Source: Pegoplata infirma (Eukaryota; Arthropoda; Insecta; Diptera; Anthomyiidae). From it: 64,000 nucleotides of DNA. The stretch is from positions 238,941,462-239,005,461 of the forward strand of contig OY992538.1 in NCBI GenBank assembly GCA_963921195.1, in the 5' to 3' direction. Position numbers and translations under genes: made by a program. Below the pieces are notes generated by a model that made no database searches, was not told the DNA's origin, and worked only from the letters and a program-made list of their open reading frames with translations. Shown here in pieces: positions 22,180 to 33,639 of the stretch. Every line of letters begins with the position of its first letter. The stretch's first letter is position 1.

Positions 22180-23510
22180 ATTCCGAAACTTTTTTGCATA
22201 ACACTGTGCAACACGATATTGAAAAAAAAAATAATTTTCAAATTTTTTAAAAGCATTTTGAATAAGTCAAAAAAATATTTATTCTTAGGTAAATAATATC
22301 AAAAGATGTCTTCAGTTAAATTTTAAGGCGGTTAGTTTCTTAGAAAATAATAACCCTTTATGTCCCATTTTTACGGGTCGTTTTGGTACTTTTTTCAAAT
22401 ATCCTCGTATAACACCATTAAAACGTGCGTTTAAGGGTTAAAATGTTCTACAAAATTTTTTTTGCATCAAATTTCACTAGGGGTTGTCACAGGTCAAAAT
22501 TTTGTACGAAAAGTGCAAAATGCTTAAATAAATAAAATTGTAAATTATCACAAACTGGTAAATTGTTTTTCACCAAAACCTTGTAAAATAAGTAAAAAAA
22601 ATTATAAATCTTCTTCTGAGCTAAATTATGATGTCTTCAATGAAATTTGATGGCGGTGCTTTTCTTGGAACACTATGTCTCCCATTTTTAGGGGTAATTT
22701 TGGTCCTTTTGTCCTACATAGAATATCACTTAAACGTGAGTTAAAAGGGTTAAAATGTTCTAAAAAAAATTTCTGCATCAAATTTTACTAGGGGTTCTCA
22801 AAGACTAAAAAGTTCGTGCGAAAAGTGCTTAAACAAGTAAAATTGTAAAGTATCTTGGTAAAACACAATTTAACAAATTATGATTTACAATTTTCCTTAC
22901 TTAAACATTTTGCTTACATCGCACGAACTTTTGGCCTTTGACAACCCCTAGTAAAATTTGATGCAGAAAATGTTTGTAACATTGTTTAACCCTTTAAACG
23001 TATGCCTTAGTAGTGTTCTATGATGATATTTAAAAAAAGGACCAAAATTACCCCTAAAAATTGGAGATAAAGGGTTTAAATGTTCTAAGAACATTTTACT
23101 GAAGACATCTTTACAACTTTATTTAGCTTAGAAGCAGATTTTTATTTTTTTTTCGACTTATTTCACACGACTTTCGTAAAAAAATCTTAACAGTATGTGC
23201 TAATTCACAATTTTACTTTTTGAACCATTTGCTCTTTTTGCAGAAACTTTTGGACTTTGACAACCCCTAGTAAAACTTGATGCAGAAAATCTTTGTAGAA
23301 GATTTTAATCCGTTAAACGTACGATTTTTTGGTTTTCTATGAAAAAATGACAAAAATTACCCCTAAAAATGGGAGATAGAGGGTTAATATGTTCTACGAA
23401 AAAAAAGATTCGCCATTACATTCACTGAAGATATATTTTGTCCATTTTTTGCTTCAGAATTATATTTAATACTTTTTTTGACTTATTACACAGTGAGACA
23501 CTCAAAATTT
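22180..23510. repeat. Large foldback of about 1.3 kb
   Basis: Units containing 'cccatttttaggggtaattttgg' features and CTAGGGGTTGTCA occur twice on the + strand (about 22300-22860) and twice inverted (about 22880-23450), so the two halves can pair. No coding capacity. Confidence 0.65.
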
Positions 23511-23640
23511 GATACGCTTGAAACCAAAAAATTTGAAAACTTCTGATGAGAGAAGAAAAACCCTAGCTGGGTTTGGTTTGATTGACTAAGGTTTTTTAAT
23601 TGGCGTTTAAAGTTTTAGGCTTAGAAATGAATTTTTGATA

Positions 23641-24131
23641 GAGTCCGACCGAAACCAGTTTTCAAGGCCGAACCGAAACCGAATATTCGGCCGAAAAAGT
23701 AATATTCGGCCGAAACCGAACCGAAACTTAAAAAAATTTACCGCCGGGCATCACTAAAATTATTAAAAAGTTGTTAAAGATAAATATACAGCATATAAAG
23801 GAATATTTTTGAAAAAAAAAAATATTTTTTTAAAAAAACTTACAAAAAAAATTGTATATTTCGTTTGTAGATTAGGAGAAAATATTGTTTGAACTGAAAC
23901 AGATTTACATTTATTGCATAAACTTATAACATTTTCTTCAATTAAACTGAAACAAGTGTAATGAAATACGAAATAAAAAAAATTCAGCGACTTTTTTACA
24001 TATTTTTTAAAATACCAAAAAGTTTCGGTTTCGGCTAATATTCGTCCAAAATTTTGCCGAATACCGAATAGAGGCCGAAACCCTATTATTCGGCCGAAAC
24101 CGAGACCGAAACCGAATATTCGGTCGGACTC
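23641..24131. mobile_element. GAGTCCGACCGAA-TIR element, copy 2
   Basis: 491 bp, TSD TA, inverted relative to copy 1. It sits between a further outer inverted pair (gatacgcttgaaacc near 23510, ggtctcaagcgcatc near 24375). Confidence 0.8.
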
Positions 24132-24514
24132 TAATTTTTGATAACAGAACGCTTTTTGTAATTCCTACATCTGGAAAACCGTTCAAGATTTTTCTTGAGT
24201 GTCTTCGGCGAAGTTGTAGCTCGTAAACTGCCCAACAAAAAACGTTCAAAGGTTTATTCAAAAAAATTCCACCTTCATGATCAAAAATTAAAAAATGTAG
24301 AAAATAAAATAGATGTAGTATTAATTTATAAGTTTTTGGACATGAAGGTGGAATAGGTACCTTTCAGTTTTTTTGGTCTCAAGCGCATCAAAATATTTAG
24401 GTTGCAAAATGATGCATAGTGTTACTTATTATTTTGGTTTCCCTGATAATCACTTTCTGCATTGGTAAAGTTTATCCGCCTCTTTACGATAATGAAATTC
24501 ACGTCAGAAGTTTA

Positions 24515-24634
24515 CAGCCTTGCAAAGTGCGAAACGCAAAACTTTTTACAACAAACACATGGGATGAAAAAAAACACCAAAATAATTTTATGTGTGTTTG
24601 TTGTAGTAAATGTTGCATTTCGCACTTGGCAAGG
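24515..24634. mobile_element. Short foldback MITE (CCTTGC ends)
   Basis: 120 bp with arms CCTTGCAAAGTGCGAAACG / CATTTCGCACTTGGCAAGG and apparent TSD TTA. A signal-peptide-like frame across it (MLLIILVSLIITFC) is not credible as a gene. Confidence 0.65.
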
Positions 24635-25500
24635 TTAAAAAATTCTGACTTGAATACCTTAAATATTTCGCTACAAGTCCTTGCGGATATATAATTTGCA
24701 AAATTTTTACTTTGGACCATCCGTCCATGTAAAATATGTAAACGCGATACAGGTAGCAATTATCAATATACTTATTTAAATTTTAAACTTAGGGCTGGTA
24801 ACTCATCACAATATAAGGGGTTTTTTGTTGGCATAATTATCAGTGTTCTACCATACAAAGTTCACATTAGTGTTAACGCTCAAAATTCTAGAAGTTAAAA
24901 ATTAACTTGCATACATTGTGAATGATTCTCTTATTGTTAATGGCTCTCTTTGGTATTAATAAAAAATATAAATGTTTTTGTGTTGCTTTCAAGCTAAATT
25001 GCGTCTAATAAACTAATTTTATCAATATTTTTATATTTTTTACAAAATATTTTACAAAACTATTCCAAACGACGCTAAATTAAATTTAGAAATTTATGGA
25101 AGTTGAGGTGTCGTTTTTTTCGTTTTGATGCACGGTAACAATCAAAGTTTGCCAACAAAAAAGGCCTATAATCAATGGTTAGTAGTGACCGACCGGATAT
25201 TCGTCTTCGGCCAAAAAACACTATTCGGCTTCGGCCACTTTTTTGGCCGAATACCGAATAATTAATAAATTGTATAAAATTTGTACTCACGTGTTAAAAA
25301 ACACACTACACACACTTTGAACCACATTAGTAAGCCACAAAAATATTTTATTAAGTGTTTACAAAAATACTCACAAGATAAGCGTCACCCTCCGATCTTT
25401 ATGGAATTGGTTTTATTTTGTAGAGCGGGAAAAATAAAGGAACACGTATATTTGTTAGTGGCCCAAATTCATTTTTACGAGTTGCAAATAAGGGAAAAGA
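24635..25500. other. Intergenic, no gene recognised
   Basis: AT-rich convergent intergenic DNA between thoc5 and tsr. Only a CGGCCA-rich fragment of the 20864 family near 25185-25260 is identifiable. Confidence 0.35.
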
Positions 25501-25509
25501 AACCGTTAA

Positions 25510-25975
25510 TTTTTATACCCTACAAATACAGTATAGGGGTATACTCACTTATACGGCGTTCACACTTGCTGTTTTGAAGTGTTTAAAAGTGAGATGTTTA
25601 AAAAAGTCTTTGTTCTGTATCCATTACGTTTTTATTCTGTTACTGGTGTTTTGTTAAACAACTTGTTTAAAGTCGCTAGTGTGAACTCCATATTAGTCAT
25701 TCCGTGTGGTAACGCATTGAAATATCGGTCGGGGAGCCCATAAAGTACATATATTATTGATCAATGATCGATTCTAAGAAGATCTAGGAATGTCCGTCTG
25801 TCTGTGGAAAGCACAATGCAGTCCAAACTAAAAGAGCTATACTCCTGAAGTTTGCAAAAAGTATGTCTTATGGTTATAGGCTGGTTAAGTTCGGAAATTG
25901 GATCAGTGGAAAAACAGTTCCCCCTTGAAGAATTAAACCAACCTCTGAAAAAACGAAACTTTTTCATTTTTTTTT
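25510..25975. repeat. Dipteran dispersed repeat (ggtatactcac ... gtccgtctgtc), split
   Basis: Shares the 'gatcgattctaag...tgtccgtctgt' and 'accaacctctgaaaaa' blocks with 49500-49620 and inverted 53215-53540. Split by the MITE at 25552-25693. Class not determined. Confidence 0.5.
25552..25693. mobile_element. Foldback MITE (GTTCACAC subterminal)
   Basis: 142 bp, ends TACGGCGTTCACAC / GTGTGAACTCCATAT, TSD TA. It interrupts the dispersed repeat. Confidence 0.65.
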
Positions 25976-26457
25976 GTTAAACAAATGATATTTTTTTACT
26001 ATTTTTTGCCGTTTTGTTCAACAAATGAATTTTTTTTGCCAGAAAGCTTTTGAAGTCCTGCACCTGCACTTGCTGTTTTTGAGTGTTCAAGAGTAAGATG
26101 ATTAAAAAAGTTTTTGTTCAATCAAAATATGTTGTTGCATTAAAATATGTTGTTTTTCATCGCTTTTCTTTTTGCTATCATGACTAATTGTCTGCTGATA
26201 ATGGGGTGAAGAAACTGAGTCACCGTAATGTGAGTCACTCGATTCTCAAAGCAAGAGCACACAAAATATTAACAATAAAAATAATAGTTTTGGGCGATCT
26301 TATGTTGTTTCTTCATTTTTTGTTTTTTTTTTTTATTATAAAAAGCTGAAATTAACTGTTTCATTCTGCTTCAAAATACAAATATTGTGTTGTTGCGGTT
26401 GATGTAATTTATTGGGTTGGGTGGTGGCGGAGGTGTTGGTAAAAATAAGTATTCATC

Positions 26458-27767
26458 TTACTGACGGTCAGTTGCGCGCAATTTTTCTTCGACCGCTTCA
26501 CGGGAAGCCTCAGAAAGATCAGTAGCCTGTATGTACTTTTGGACACCAACAAGAGATTTTTTCAAGGCATCAAAAGAGCTGGAATACAACATCTTCTTCT
26601 TGACCTGCAACACACAAAATTAAACTTTTAGATTTCTTTAAACTAAAATAATTACAATATTACGACTTACTTTGGCAGTGTCTGGACACCAGGACATCAG
26701 GAAAAGTTTCTGTTTTTTGGAACTTTCAGAGGTACCTTGACATTGGTGCATGTATTCAAAGTCAAAAAGACCGTAGCTACCAGAAAAAGAATACCGTAAG
26801 AATTTTGGCATATATAGATAAACAGATAATAAACTTACCGGCACTCTCCAGGGCCACACTTTTGAATATCCTCCAAGAATTGATCATATTCCGCATTACG
26901 CTCACCGACAGTCTCTACATCGATTTGTTTCTCATCACGAATATAAAAGATAACATATCTATGTTTTTTGTCCTTCTTGATTTCTTCGTATGTTGTTTTG
27001 CACACATCGGAAACAGTGACTCCTGAAGCCTGCACAGTTTAGAGATAATGAAAAAATATGAAATGTGCAACTAGACCACGCCCAATGAAATGTTAAGTAC
27101 ATATATATACAAGAATATTTTATTGCAACACCCCCAAAAAAACACCGGCACCGGGTAGTAAGTAAAAACGGATCACTTCCGTTTTTCCTTGCAAGAGCTA
27201 GTGTACAATATGTTTTCGGAAATCCAGTAAAAGGATTTGAAAGATTAATATTCAGTATGATTCAAATACTCATATTTTGTTGGCGAAAAAAATATATCCA
27301 AGAAAAATTAAAGAAGACGGCTCTTTTTTTTTTTTGCAAAAGCCGAGAATGATAATTTCGCCATTTTTTATTCTTGCAAAATGGTGAGACACCTCTCACC
27401 ACTCTCCTCTCTACAAAAATTCGATATATTTCTGACCTTATAAGGCTATTTTTAAACGGCGTGTGGTCGTTTAATTTATGAATTTCATATATAAATATAT
27501 ATGGATATACATATATTTTTAGATGATAACCTCCAAAAAAATAAATTTAACAATATTTCGATCAAATTATGGTGGTGGGGGTCGTCTGTTAATGTCTTTT
27601 TTCCATTACTCGGCTGTATGTATAACACTATTGTGTGTATGTGAGTTAGCCGTCTACATACTTAGCTGATTTCATTTTCATGATTTCTATGGAGAACTTT
27701 ACATTTCAATGGATTTTGTTGATGCAGCAATAAATGAATTCCAGTAAAAATTTATTTTCCTTACCAT
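26458..27767 (-). CDS. tsr: Cofilin/ADF, twinstar
   Basis: Actin-depolymerising factor that binds and severs actin filaments in the cytoplasm (family knowledge). Exons on the minus strand: 27767-27765 (ATG alone, followed by GTAAGG), 27029-26839, 26776-26671 and 26604-26458, totalling 148 aa, the known fly cofilin length. The protein begins M|ASGVTVSDVCKTTYEEIKK, with the regulatory serine at position 3 and the KKDKKH basic motif, continues through HRYVIFYIRDEK, KCGPGECRYGLFDFEY and LFLMSWCPDTAKVKKKM, and ends KLRATDRQ: a complete ADF-homology domain. All junctions are GT-AG. Intron 1 is 735 bp; the others are 62 and 66 bp. The gene converges on thoc5 and diverges from gek. I recall these genes being near each other at polytene 60B in Drosophila, which should be checked. 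Confidence 0.95.
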
Positions 27768-27965
27768 TTTTCTTTTTAAATTTGGGTGTAGACGATGAGA
27801 ATATTAAAAAAAATGCGACAAACTTACAGCGTGTCGTGTAGACGCTAAAAAAATTTCTGACAAACTGAAACCCACAAAGAAAATAAGCAGTGTTGCCATT
27901 TTGAGAGTTGAACAGAACAAGTCCGGCACGACTTTTTCCATACGATTTGTTCAACAAAACCATAG

Positions 27966-28265
27966 CACAGACTAAATACAGACTCGACAGTAGAGTTTTA
28001 TAAGAAAATATGGGGAAAAACTAAGCGATTTTAGGAGAAAACACAGCGGTTTTTAGTCCGTTTTACGCTAACATGGCAACACTTTCTACGACTTAGGAGT
28101 GAGTGAAACAACAAAAACCGATCTGGCATCCATTTTTCTTATGGCGCGTTATATCAGTTTTCTCTTTCTAACCTAATTCGTAGAATAATTTGAAAATATT
28201 AACCATATGGTTAAAGAATACTTTTTTGACATCTGTCACTTATGTCGAGTCTGTATTAGTCTGTG
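27966..28265. mobile_element. CACAGACT element, 7-bp TSD ACCATAG
   Basis: Exactly 300 bp, inserted just inside the left end of the hAT MITE that continues at 28268. The TSD ACCATAG is exact on both sides. Confidence 0.87.
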
Positions 28266-28267
28266 AC

Positions 28268-28519
28268 CATAGTGACATAGTAATCCATCGACCGTTTTGT
28301 AGATCTGGCATCACCAAAGATAATTGGAAAATTCTGGCAATGCCAAACTAAAGTTCAAACGCAAAGCAAAGAGAGACAAAAAACAATCTGCATTCTCACT
28401 GTAAAACTGGTATCTTCCATCTCGCTCACATTTCGATTTGTGATAAAATTTCGTAAACAATACCATATGGTTTTTGTTTACTACTTTTTCAAACGCCATT
28501 TGTTGGACTACTCTATGAC
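28268..28519. mobile_element. hAT-type MITE (CAGAGTCATAG family), inverted
   Basis: Inverted copy; its first bases lie at 27961-27965 before the nested 300-bp element. The right end is cut after CTCTATGACT, where a piece of CACGC element begins. Confidence 0.75.
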
Positions 28520-28537
28520 TATACACAACCTTTATTA

Positions 28538-28867
28538 TATTAATACACAACATTTATTATATTAATATATATTTATTGTGTAAAAAATTTCAAATTCAAC
28601 AAATATACAAATTTTTACAAAAATTTTATAAAAAAACTATTTTAGCATAAATGTGGTAATTTGTAGCATTATTTTTAGTCACCCTTCTTAATAATTTTGG
28701 TATATTTCACCACATTCTTTTGGTATATTTTACCAAGTTTTTGCTTAAATAGCATTTCTTCAAGATTTTTTACATAAGCATTTTGGCTAAATTAAGAAAA
28801 CTACTTCGTTGGTTGTAGTTTTAGCATATTTTTGGTAAAATTATGCCAGATTTTTGCTCACTCCGAC
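28538..28867. mobile_element. CACGC-TIR element fragment, inverted
   Basis: Matches the inner part and left end (gctcactccgacac) of the 1.3-kb family on the minus strand; the terminal A-run and GCGTG are missing. Preceded by a short ATACACAAC-TTTATTATATTA duplication. Confidence 0.7.
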
Positions 28868-29454
28868 ACAGACTCGACAGTAGAGTTTAATAGCAAAAAA
28901 TGAGGAAAAACTAAGCGATTTCAGGAGCTAACAGAGCGGTTTTTAGCTGGTTTTAAGCTAACATGGCAACACTTTCTACGACTTAGGAGTGAGTGAAACA
29001 AAAAAAAAACCGATCTGGCATCAATTTTTCTTATGACGCGATATATTAGCTTTCTCTTTCTAACCTAATTCGTAGAATAATTTGAAAAGATTAACCACAG
29101 ACTAATACAGACTCGACAAATTGACAGGTGTCAAAAAAGTATCTTTTAACCATATGGTTAATGTTTTCAAATTATTCTACGAATTAGGTTAGAAAGAGAA
29201 AACTGATGTAACGAAAAATGGATACCAGATCGGTTTTTGTTGTTTCACTCACTCCTAAGTCGTAGAAAGTGCTGCCATGTTAGCGTAAAACGGACTAAAA
29301 ACCGCTGTGTTTTCTCCTAAAATCGCTTAGTTTTTCCCCATTTTTTCTTATAAAACTCTACTGTCGAGTCTGTATTTAGTCTGTGCATCAACCATATGGT
29401 TCAATACTACTTTTTTGACACCTGTCACTTATGTCGAGTCTGTATTAGTCTGTG
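28867..29454. mobile_element. CACAGACT element, host of a nested copy
   Basis: Outer copy split by 29096-29385. Its right end shares GTACAGT with the next copy; the left junction runs into the CACGC fragment. Confidence 0.7.
29096..29385. mobile_element. CACAGACT element nested in its own family
   Basis: 290 bp, inverted relative to its host. Flanking 7-mers GATTAAC and CATCAAC match at five of seven positions, so this TSD has decayed or is imperfect. Confidence 0.75.
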
Positions 29455-29461
29455 GTACAGT

Positions 29462-29761
29462 CACAGACTAATACAGACTCGACATAAGTGACAGGTGTCA
29501 AAAAAGTTTTCTTTAACCATATGGTTAATATTTTCAAATTATTCTACGAATTAGGTTAGAAAGAGAAAACTGATATAACGCGCAATAAGAAAAATGGATG
29601 CCAGATCGGTTTTTGTTGTTTCACTCACTCCTAAGTCGTAGAAAGTGTTGCCATGTTAGCGTAAAACGGACTAAAAACCGCTGTGTTTTCTCCTAAAATC
29701 GCTTAGTTTTTCCCCATTTTTTCTTATTAAACTCTACTGTCGAGTCTGTATATAGTCTGTG
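29462..29761. mobile_element. CACAGACT element, 7-bp TSD GTACAGT
   Basis: 300 bp, exact flanking 7-mers at 29455-29461 and 29762-29768. It lies in tandem with the preceding copy, sharing the TSD. Confidence 0.82.
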
Positions 29762-29847
29762 GTACAGTAGTGCCAACTTAATCACATTGACTATATGATA
29801 AGCGATTTTTTCCGTAAAATTACTCTAATTTTATTAAAAGTTAGCAC

Positions 29848-30401
29848 CATAGTAGGATAACAAATGGCCACAGACTAAATACAGACTCGACAGTAGAGTT
29901 TTACAAGAAAAAATGGGGAAAAATAAGCGATTTTAGGAGAAAACACAGCGGTTTTTAGTCTGTTTTACGCTAACATGGCAACACTTTCTACGAATTAGGA
30001 GTGAGTGAGACAACAAAAACCGATCTGGCATCCATTTTTCTTAGGGCGCGGTATATCAGTTTTCTCTTTCTAACCTAATTCGTAGAATAATTTGAAAACA
30101 TTAACCATATGGTTAAAAAATACTTTTTTGACACCTGTCATATTTGTCGAGTCTGTATTAGTCTGTGAAATGGCGTTTGAAAAAGTAGTAAACAAAAACC
30201 ATATGGTATTGTTTACAAAATTTTATCACAAATCGAAATGTGAGCGAGATGGAACATACCAGTTTTACAGTGAGAATGCAGATTGTTTTTTGTCTCTCTT
30301 TGCTTTACGTTTGAACTTTAGTTTGGCATTGCCAGAATTTTCCAAATATCTTTGGTGATGACAGATCTACAAAACGGTCGATGGATTACTTTATTACTTT
30401 G
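29848..30401. mobile_element. hAT-type MITE variant, TSD GTTAGCAC, with nested element
   Basis: Ends CATAGTAGGAT / ATTACTTTATTACTTTG, exact 8-bp TSD GTTAGCAC (29840-29847 and 30402-30409). Split by the 7-bp-TSD element at 29869-30167. Confidence 0.82.
29869..30167. mobile_element. CACAGACT element, 7-bp TSD AAATGGC
   Basis: 299 bp, exact TSD AAATGGC, lying inside the hAT MITE. Confidence 0.87.
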
Positions 30402-30409
30402 GTTAGCAC

Positions 30410-30763
30410 CACTGAACAAACAAATGACATTTTCTGCCGTCGCCGGCCGCCTTCATTGTTTTGGGCCTATATTTTCCGGCAACGGCAACCGTCCCCCGTG
30501 CCGCGCTTGTTATGTTTCTACTCTAAGTGTAGGAACAGAACAAGCCCGGCACGACTTTTTCCATGCGATTTGACAGTTAAAAACCGTGACCGGCACGGCA
30601 AAAAATTAAAACTAAATGTCAGTTTACAGAAGGCGAACGATACACACGAACAAAAATTTTGCATGTGTTTTGTTATTGTAACAACAACAAAATACATGTA
30701 AAATTTTCGTTCTTGTGTATCATTCGCATTCTGTAAAGTGGCACTTTTTTTATTTGTTCTCCG
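30410..30763. repeat. Dispersed repeat related to 2110-2225 and 2740-2800
   Basis: Contains 'aggaacagaacaagcccggc' and 'gtgaccggcacggc', inverted relative to the 2.1-2.8 kb copy. A small hairpin between acgatacacacgaac and gttcttgtgtatcattcg lies at 30638-30730. Confidence 0.45.
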
Positions 30764-30897
30764 GGTTAGTGAGAATGCAAATTGTTTTTTGTCTCTCTTT
30801 GCTTTACGTTTGAACTTTAGCTTGGCATTGCCAGAATTTTCCAATTATCTTTGGTGATGCCAGATCTACAAAACGGTCGATGGATTACTTTATAACT
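30764..30897. mobile_element. hAT-type MITE right half
   Basis: Begins inside the family at GTGAGAATGC and ends ATTACTTTATAACTTTG. Left half missing. Confidence 0.65.
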
Positions 30898-30948
30898 TTG
30901 CATGTCAACACTTTCTACGACTTAAGATACCTACAGACGACGCAATAT

Positions 30949-31370
30949 CACAGACTAAATACAGACTCGACAGTAGAGTTTTATAAGAAAAAATGGGGAA
31001 AAACTAAGCGATTTTAGGAGAAAACACAGCGGTTTTTGTCCGTTTTACGCTAACATGGCAACACTTTCTACGACTTAGACAATAATCACAATTGGAGCGG
31101 CAAGCGGTTTTCCGCAATTGCCCTCATATAAATAGAATTGAATCTAGTTTGGCGGAAAAACGCGGCGGTTTTTTGTTTTAATACAAAACGTGTGTAAACA
31201 GTTGCGGAAAAACGCTTCCCGCTCCAATTGTGATTATTCTCTTAGGAGTGAGTGAAACAACAAAAACCGATCTGGCATCCATTTTTCTTATGGCGCGTTA
31301 TATCAGTTTTCTCTTTCTAACCTAAGTCGTAGAATAATTTGAAAATATTAACTATTTGGTTAAAGCACAG
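30949..31370. mobile_element. CACAGACT element with nested Harbinger MITE
   Basis: Left end CACAGACTAAATACAG; the right end is lost near 31370, where further partial ends follow. Split by 31078-31241. Confidence 0.65.
31078..31241. mobile_element. Harbinger-like foldback MITE, copy 4
   Basis: 164 bp, ends GACAATAATCAC / GATTATTCTC, TSD TTA, splitting the host motif CTACGACTTAGGAGTG. Confidence 0.82.
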
Positions 31371-33639
31371 ACTACACGCAAAAAAATATAACGTAATAAT
31401 AAAAGTATTGACACAGACTTATACAGACTCGACAAATATGACAGGTGTCAAAAAAAGTATTTTTTGGTCTGTATTAGTATCATATAGAAGGTAGAAGGTC
31501 TGTATTAGTAGAAAAGATTAGAAGGTACGCAGTGTTGTATTTGATGTATTTTCCAATATGGTGGCAAAATGCTTGTTCTTCCTCATCTCACACGTATTTA
31601 ATATCAAATTTGATTCTTTGTTTATAAAAAATGGAATTTGTCGTTCATTTAATTAAATTTATTATTTATTTTGCTTTATTCAACGTTTTTTTAAAGATAA
31701 TACGCACTATTGATAGTTTAAAAACTTTTTTTTTCTTTTGTTGTTTGCTTTGTTGTTGTTCTTCTTTATGTTGCATTGTTTTTATTAAACGTCAAAAGTT
31801 ACATAATGCGCTGTCACTAATACATATTCAAGCGAAATACGACTCTGTTTCAATTCTATTTTTTTCTATGATTAGTATGTGCCACCATCACAGACTAATA
31901 CAGACTCGACATAAGTGACAGATGTCAAAAAAGTAGTCTTGAACCATACACGCAAAAAAAAATCTGTGTCGGAGTGAGCAAAAATCTGGCATAATTTTAC
32001 CAAAAATATGCTAAAACTACAACCGACGAAGTAGTTTTCGCAATTTAGCCAAAACGCTTATGTAAAAAATTTTGAAGAAAATGCTAATGCTATTTAAGTA
32101 AAAACTTGGTAAAATATACCAAAAGAGATATGGTGAAATATACCAAAATTATTAGAAAAGATGACTAAAAATAATGCTAAAAATTACCACATTTATGCTA
32201 AAATAAATTTTCAATAAATTTTTGTAAAAATTTTTATATTTGTTGAATTTAAAATTTTCACAGAATAAATCCATATTAATATAATAAATATTGTGTAGGA
32301 TTTAATTTACCACCGACCAACTGACCCTTTTTGTACAATTTTCTCGAGTGGCTGCTGCCTACGCTTCTTCTTGAAGTAAAGGATCCGCTATAGCTTCACG
32401 AATTTATTTAAAAGCATCCTGTAAAAATAGAAAATTATTACAAAACATAAATTTTTAATTTAAAAAATTGGTCTCTTGGTAAGGAGGAACACTTACTTTG
32501 TCATTCCATTTGTAACTCATCAAAACAGGTCTGGACTCCCTTGGCTTTGGGTTTTTAGGTTTTAATTTTATAACTAAAGGCAGGATTGTGTCCACGCTCT
32601 TTATTGTAGTGAAGGATTCGCCATAGCTTCAAAAATTTATTTAGCAGTACCCTGTAAAAATAGAAAATTATTACCAAACACTAATTTTTAACTAAAAATC
32701 TATTAAGCCTTATTGGTGTCTTCGGAATGCGGGTATACTCACTTTATCATTCCATTTGTTATTCATCGAAACATACGTCTGGGACTCCATTGGTTTTTCT
32801 TAATGAATGGTGTTTTAAGTGATGAAAGCAAAATTAAATTTAACATTCTTTATCTTACATTTATTTATCTTTTAGAAAACTAATTATTTATTTTTATTTA
32901 TTAATTTATTTTTATTTATCAATTTCCTTTTTACGTTTTTATAACACAAAAAATAAACGGACAACGCACACAAAAATACAAAATGAAAATGGCGGTCTGT
33001 ATTTGTTTTTTTTTGTTGTTTTCTTTCGATAAATTTTTGTGCAAGTAATTTGCGTTATTATGCAAGCTACTTGGTTATTTTACATAAAAAATGAATTATG
33101 TTACTTTAACATCGACAAGCATAATTTTAGCAAAAATTTGGTAAAAATTTTTTTTTGGTATGAAAAAAGTTTTACCAAGTACACGCAAAAAAAAACAGGT
33201 GTAATATTACACAAAAATCTGGCATAATCTACCTAAGTTTGTACGTAAATATACAACTTAACAAGTTATTAGACTATTTAGTTAATAAACTTAGGTAAAA
33301 AATTGTCTAACAAAAAATATGACATTTATAAAAGAAAACTTTGTAAAAATTATAAAGAAAAAATTTATCAATTTAATCAAGTCAAAGTTACCACTTATTC
33401 AAATATTTTATTCAATTTAACAAATTGATTCCGACATAATAAACCAAATAATTTTTTATCAATTAATACATTTACCTTTATATTTTTAACACTCTTTACT
33501 ACATAAATAAAACTAATCACCAAAAATGTTTTTATTTATTATTTATTATCGTTAAAAATGATACATTAAATTAAAAAAATCTGCAAACATAAGAAAATAA
33601 ATGTAAACCTATTACTATAGAAATTATTTTATTGATTAT

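Noticed and set aside
24419..24694. 91-codon frame beginning with a signal-peptide-like segment
   Set aside because: It runs across the hairpin of a 120-bp foldback MITE and the antisense strand is equally open.
30352..30844. Overlapping frames of 73-108 codons on both strands
   Set aside because: They lie in dispersed repeats and MITE pieces, are open on both strands and match no family.
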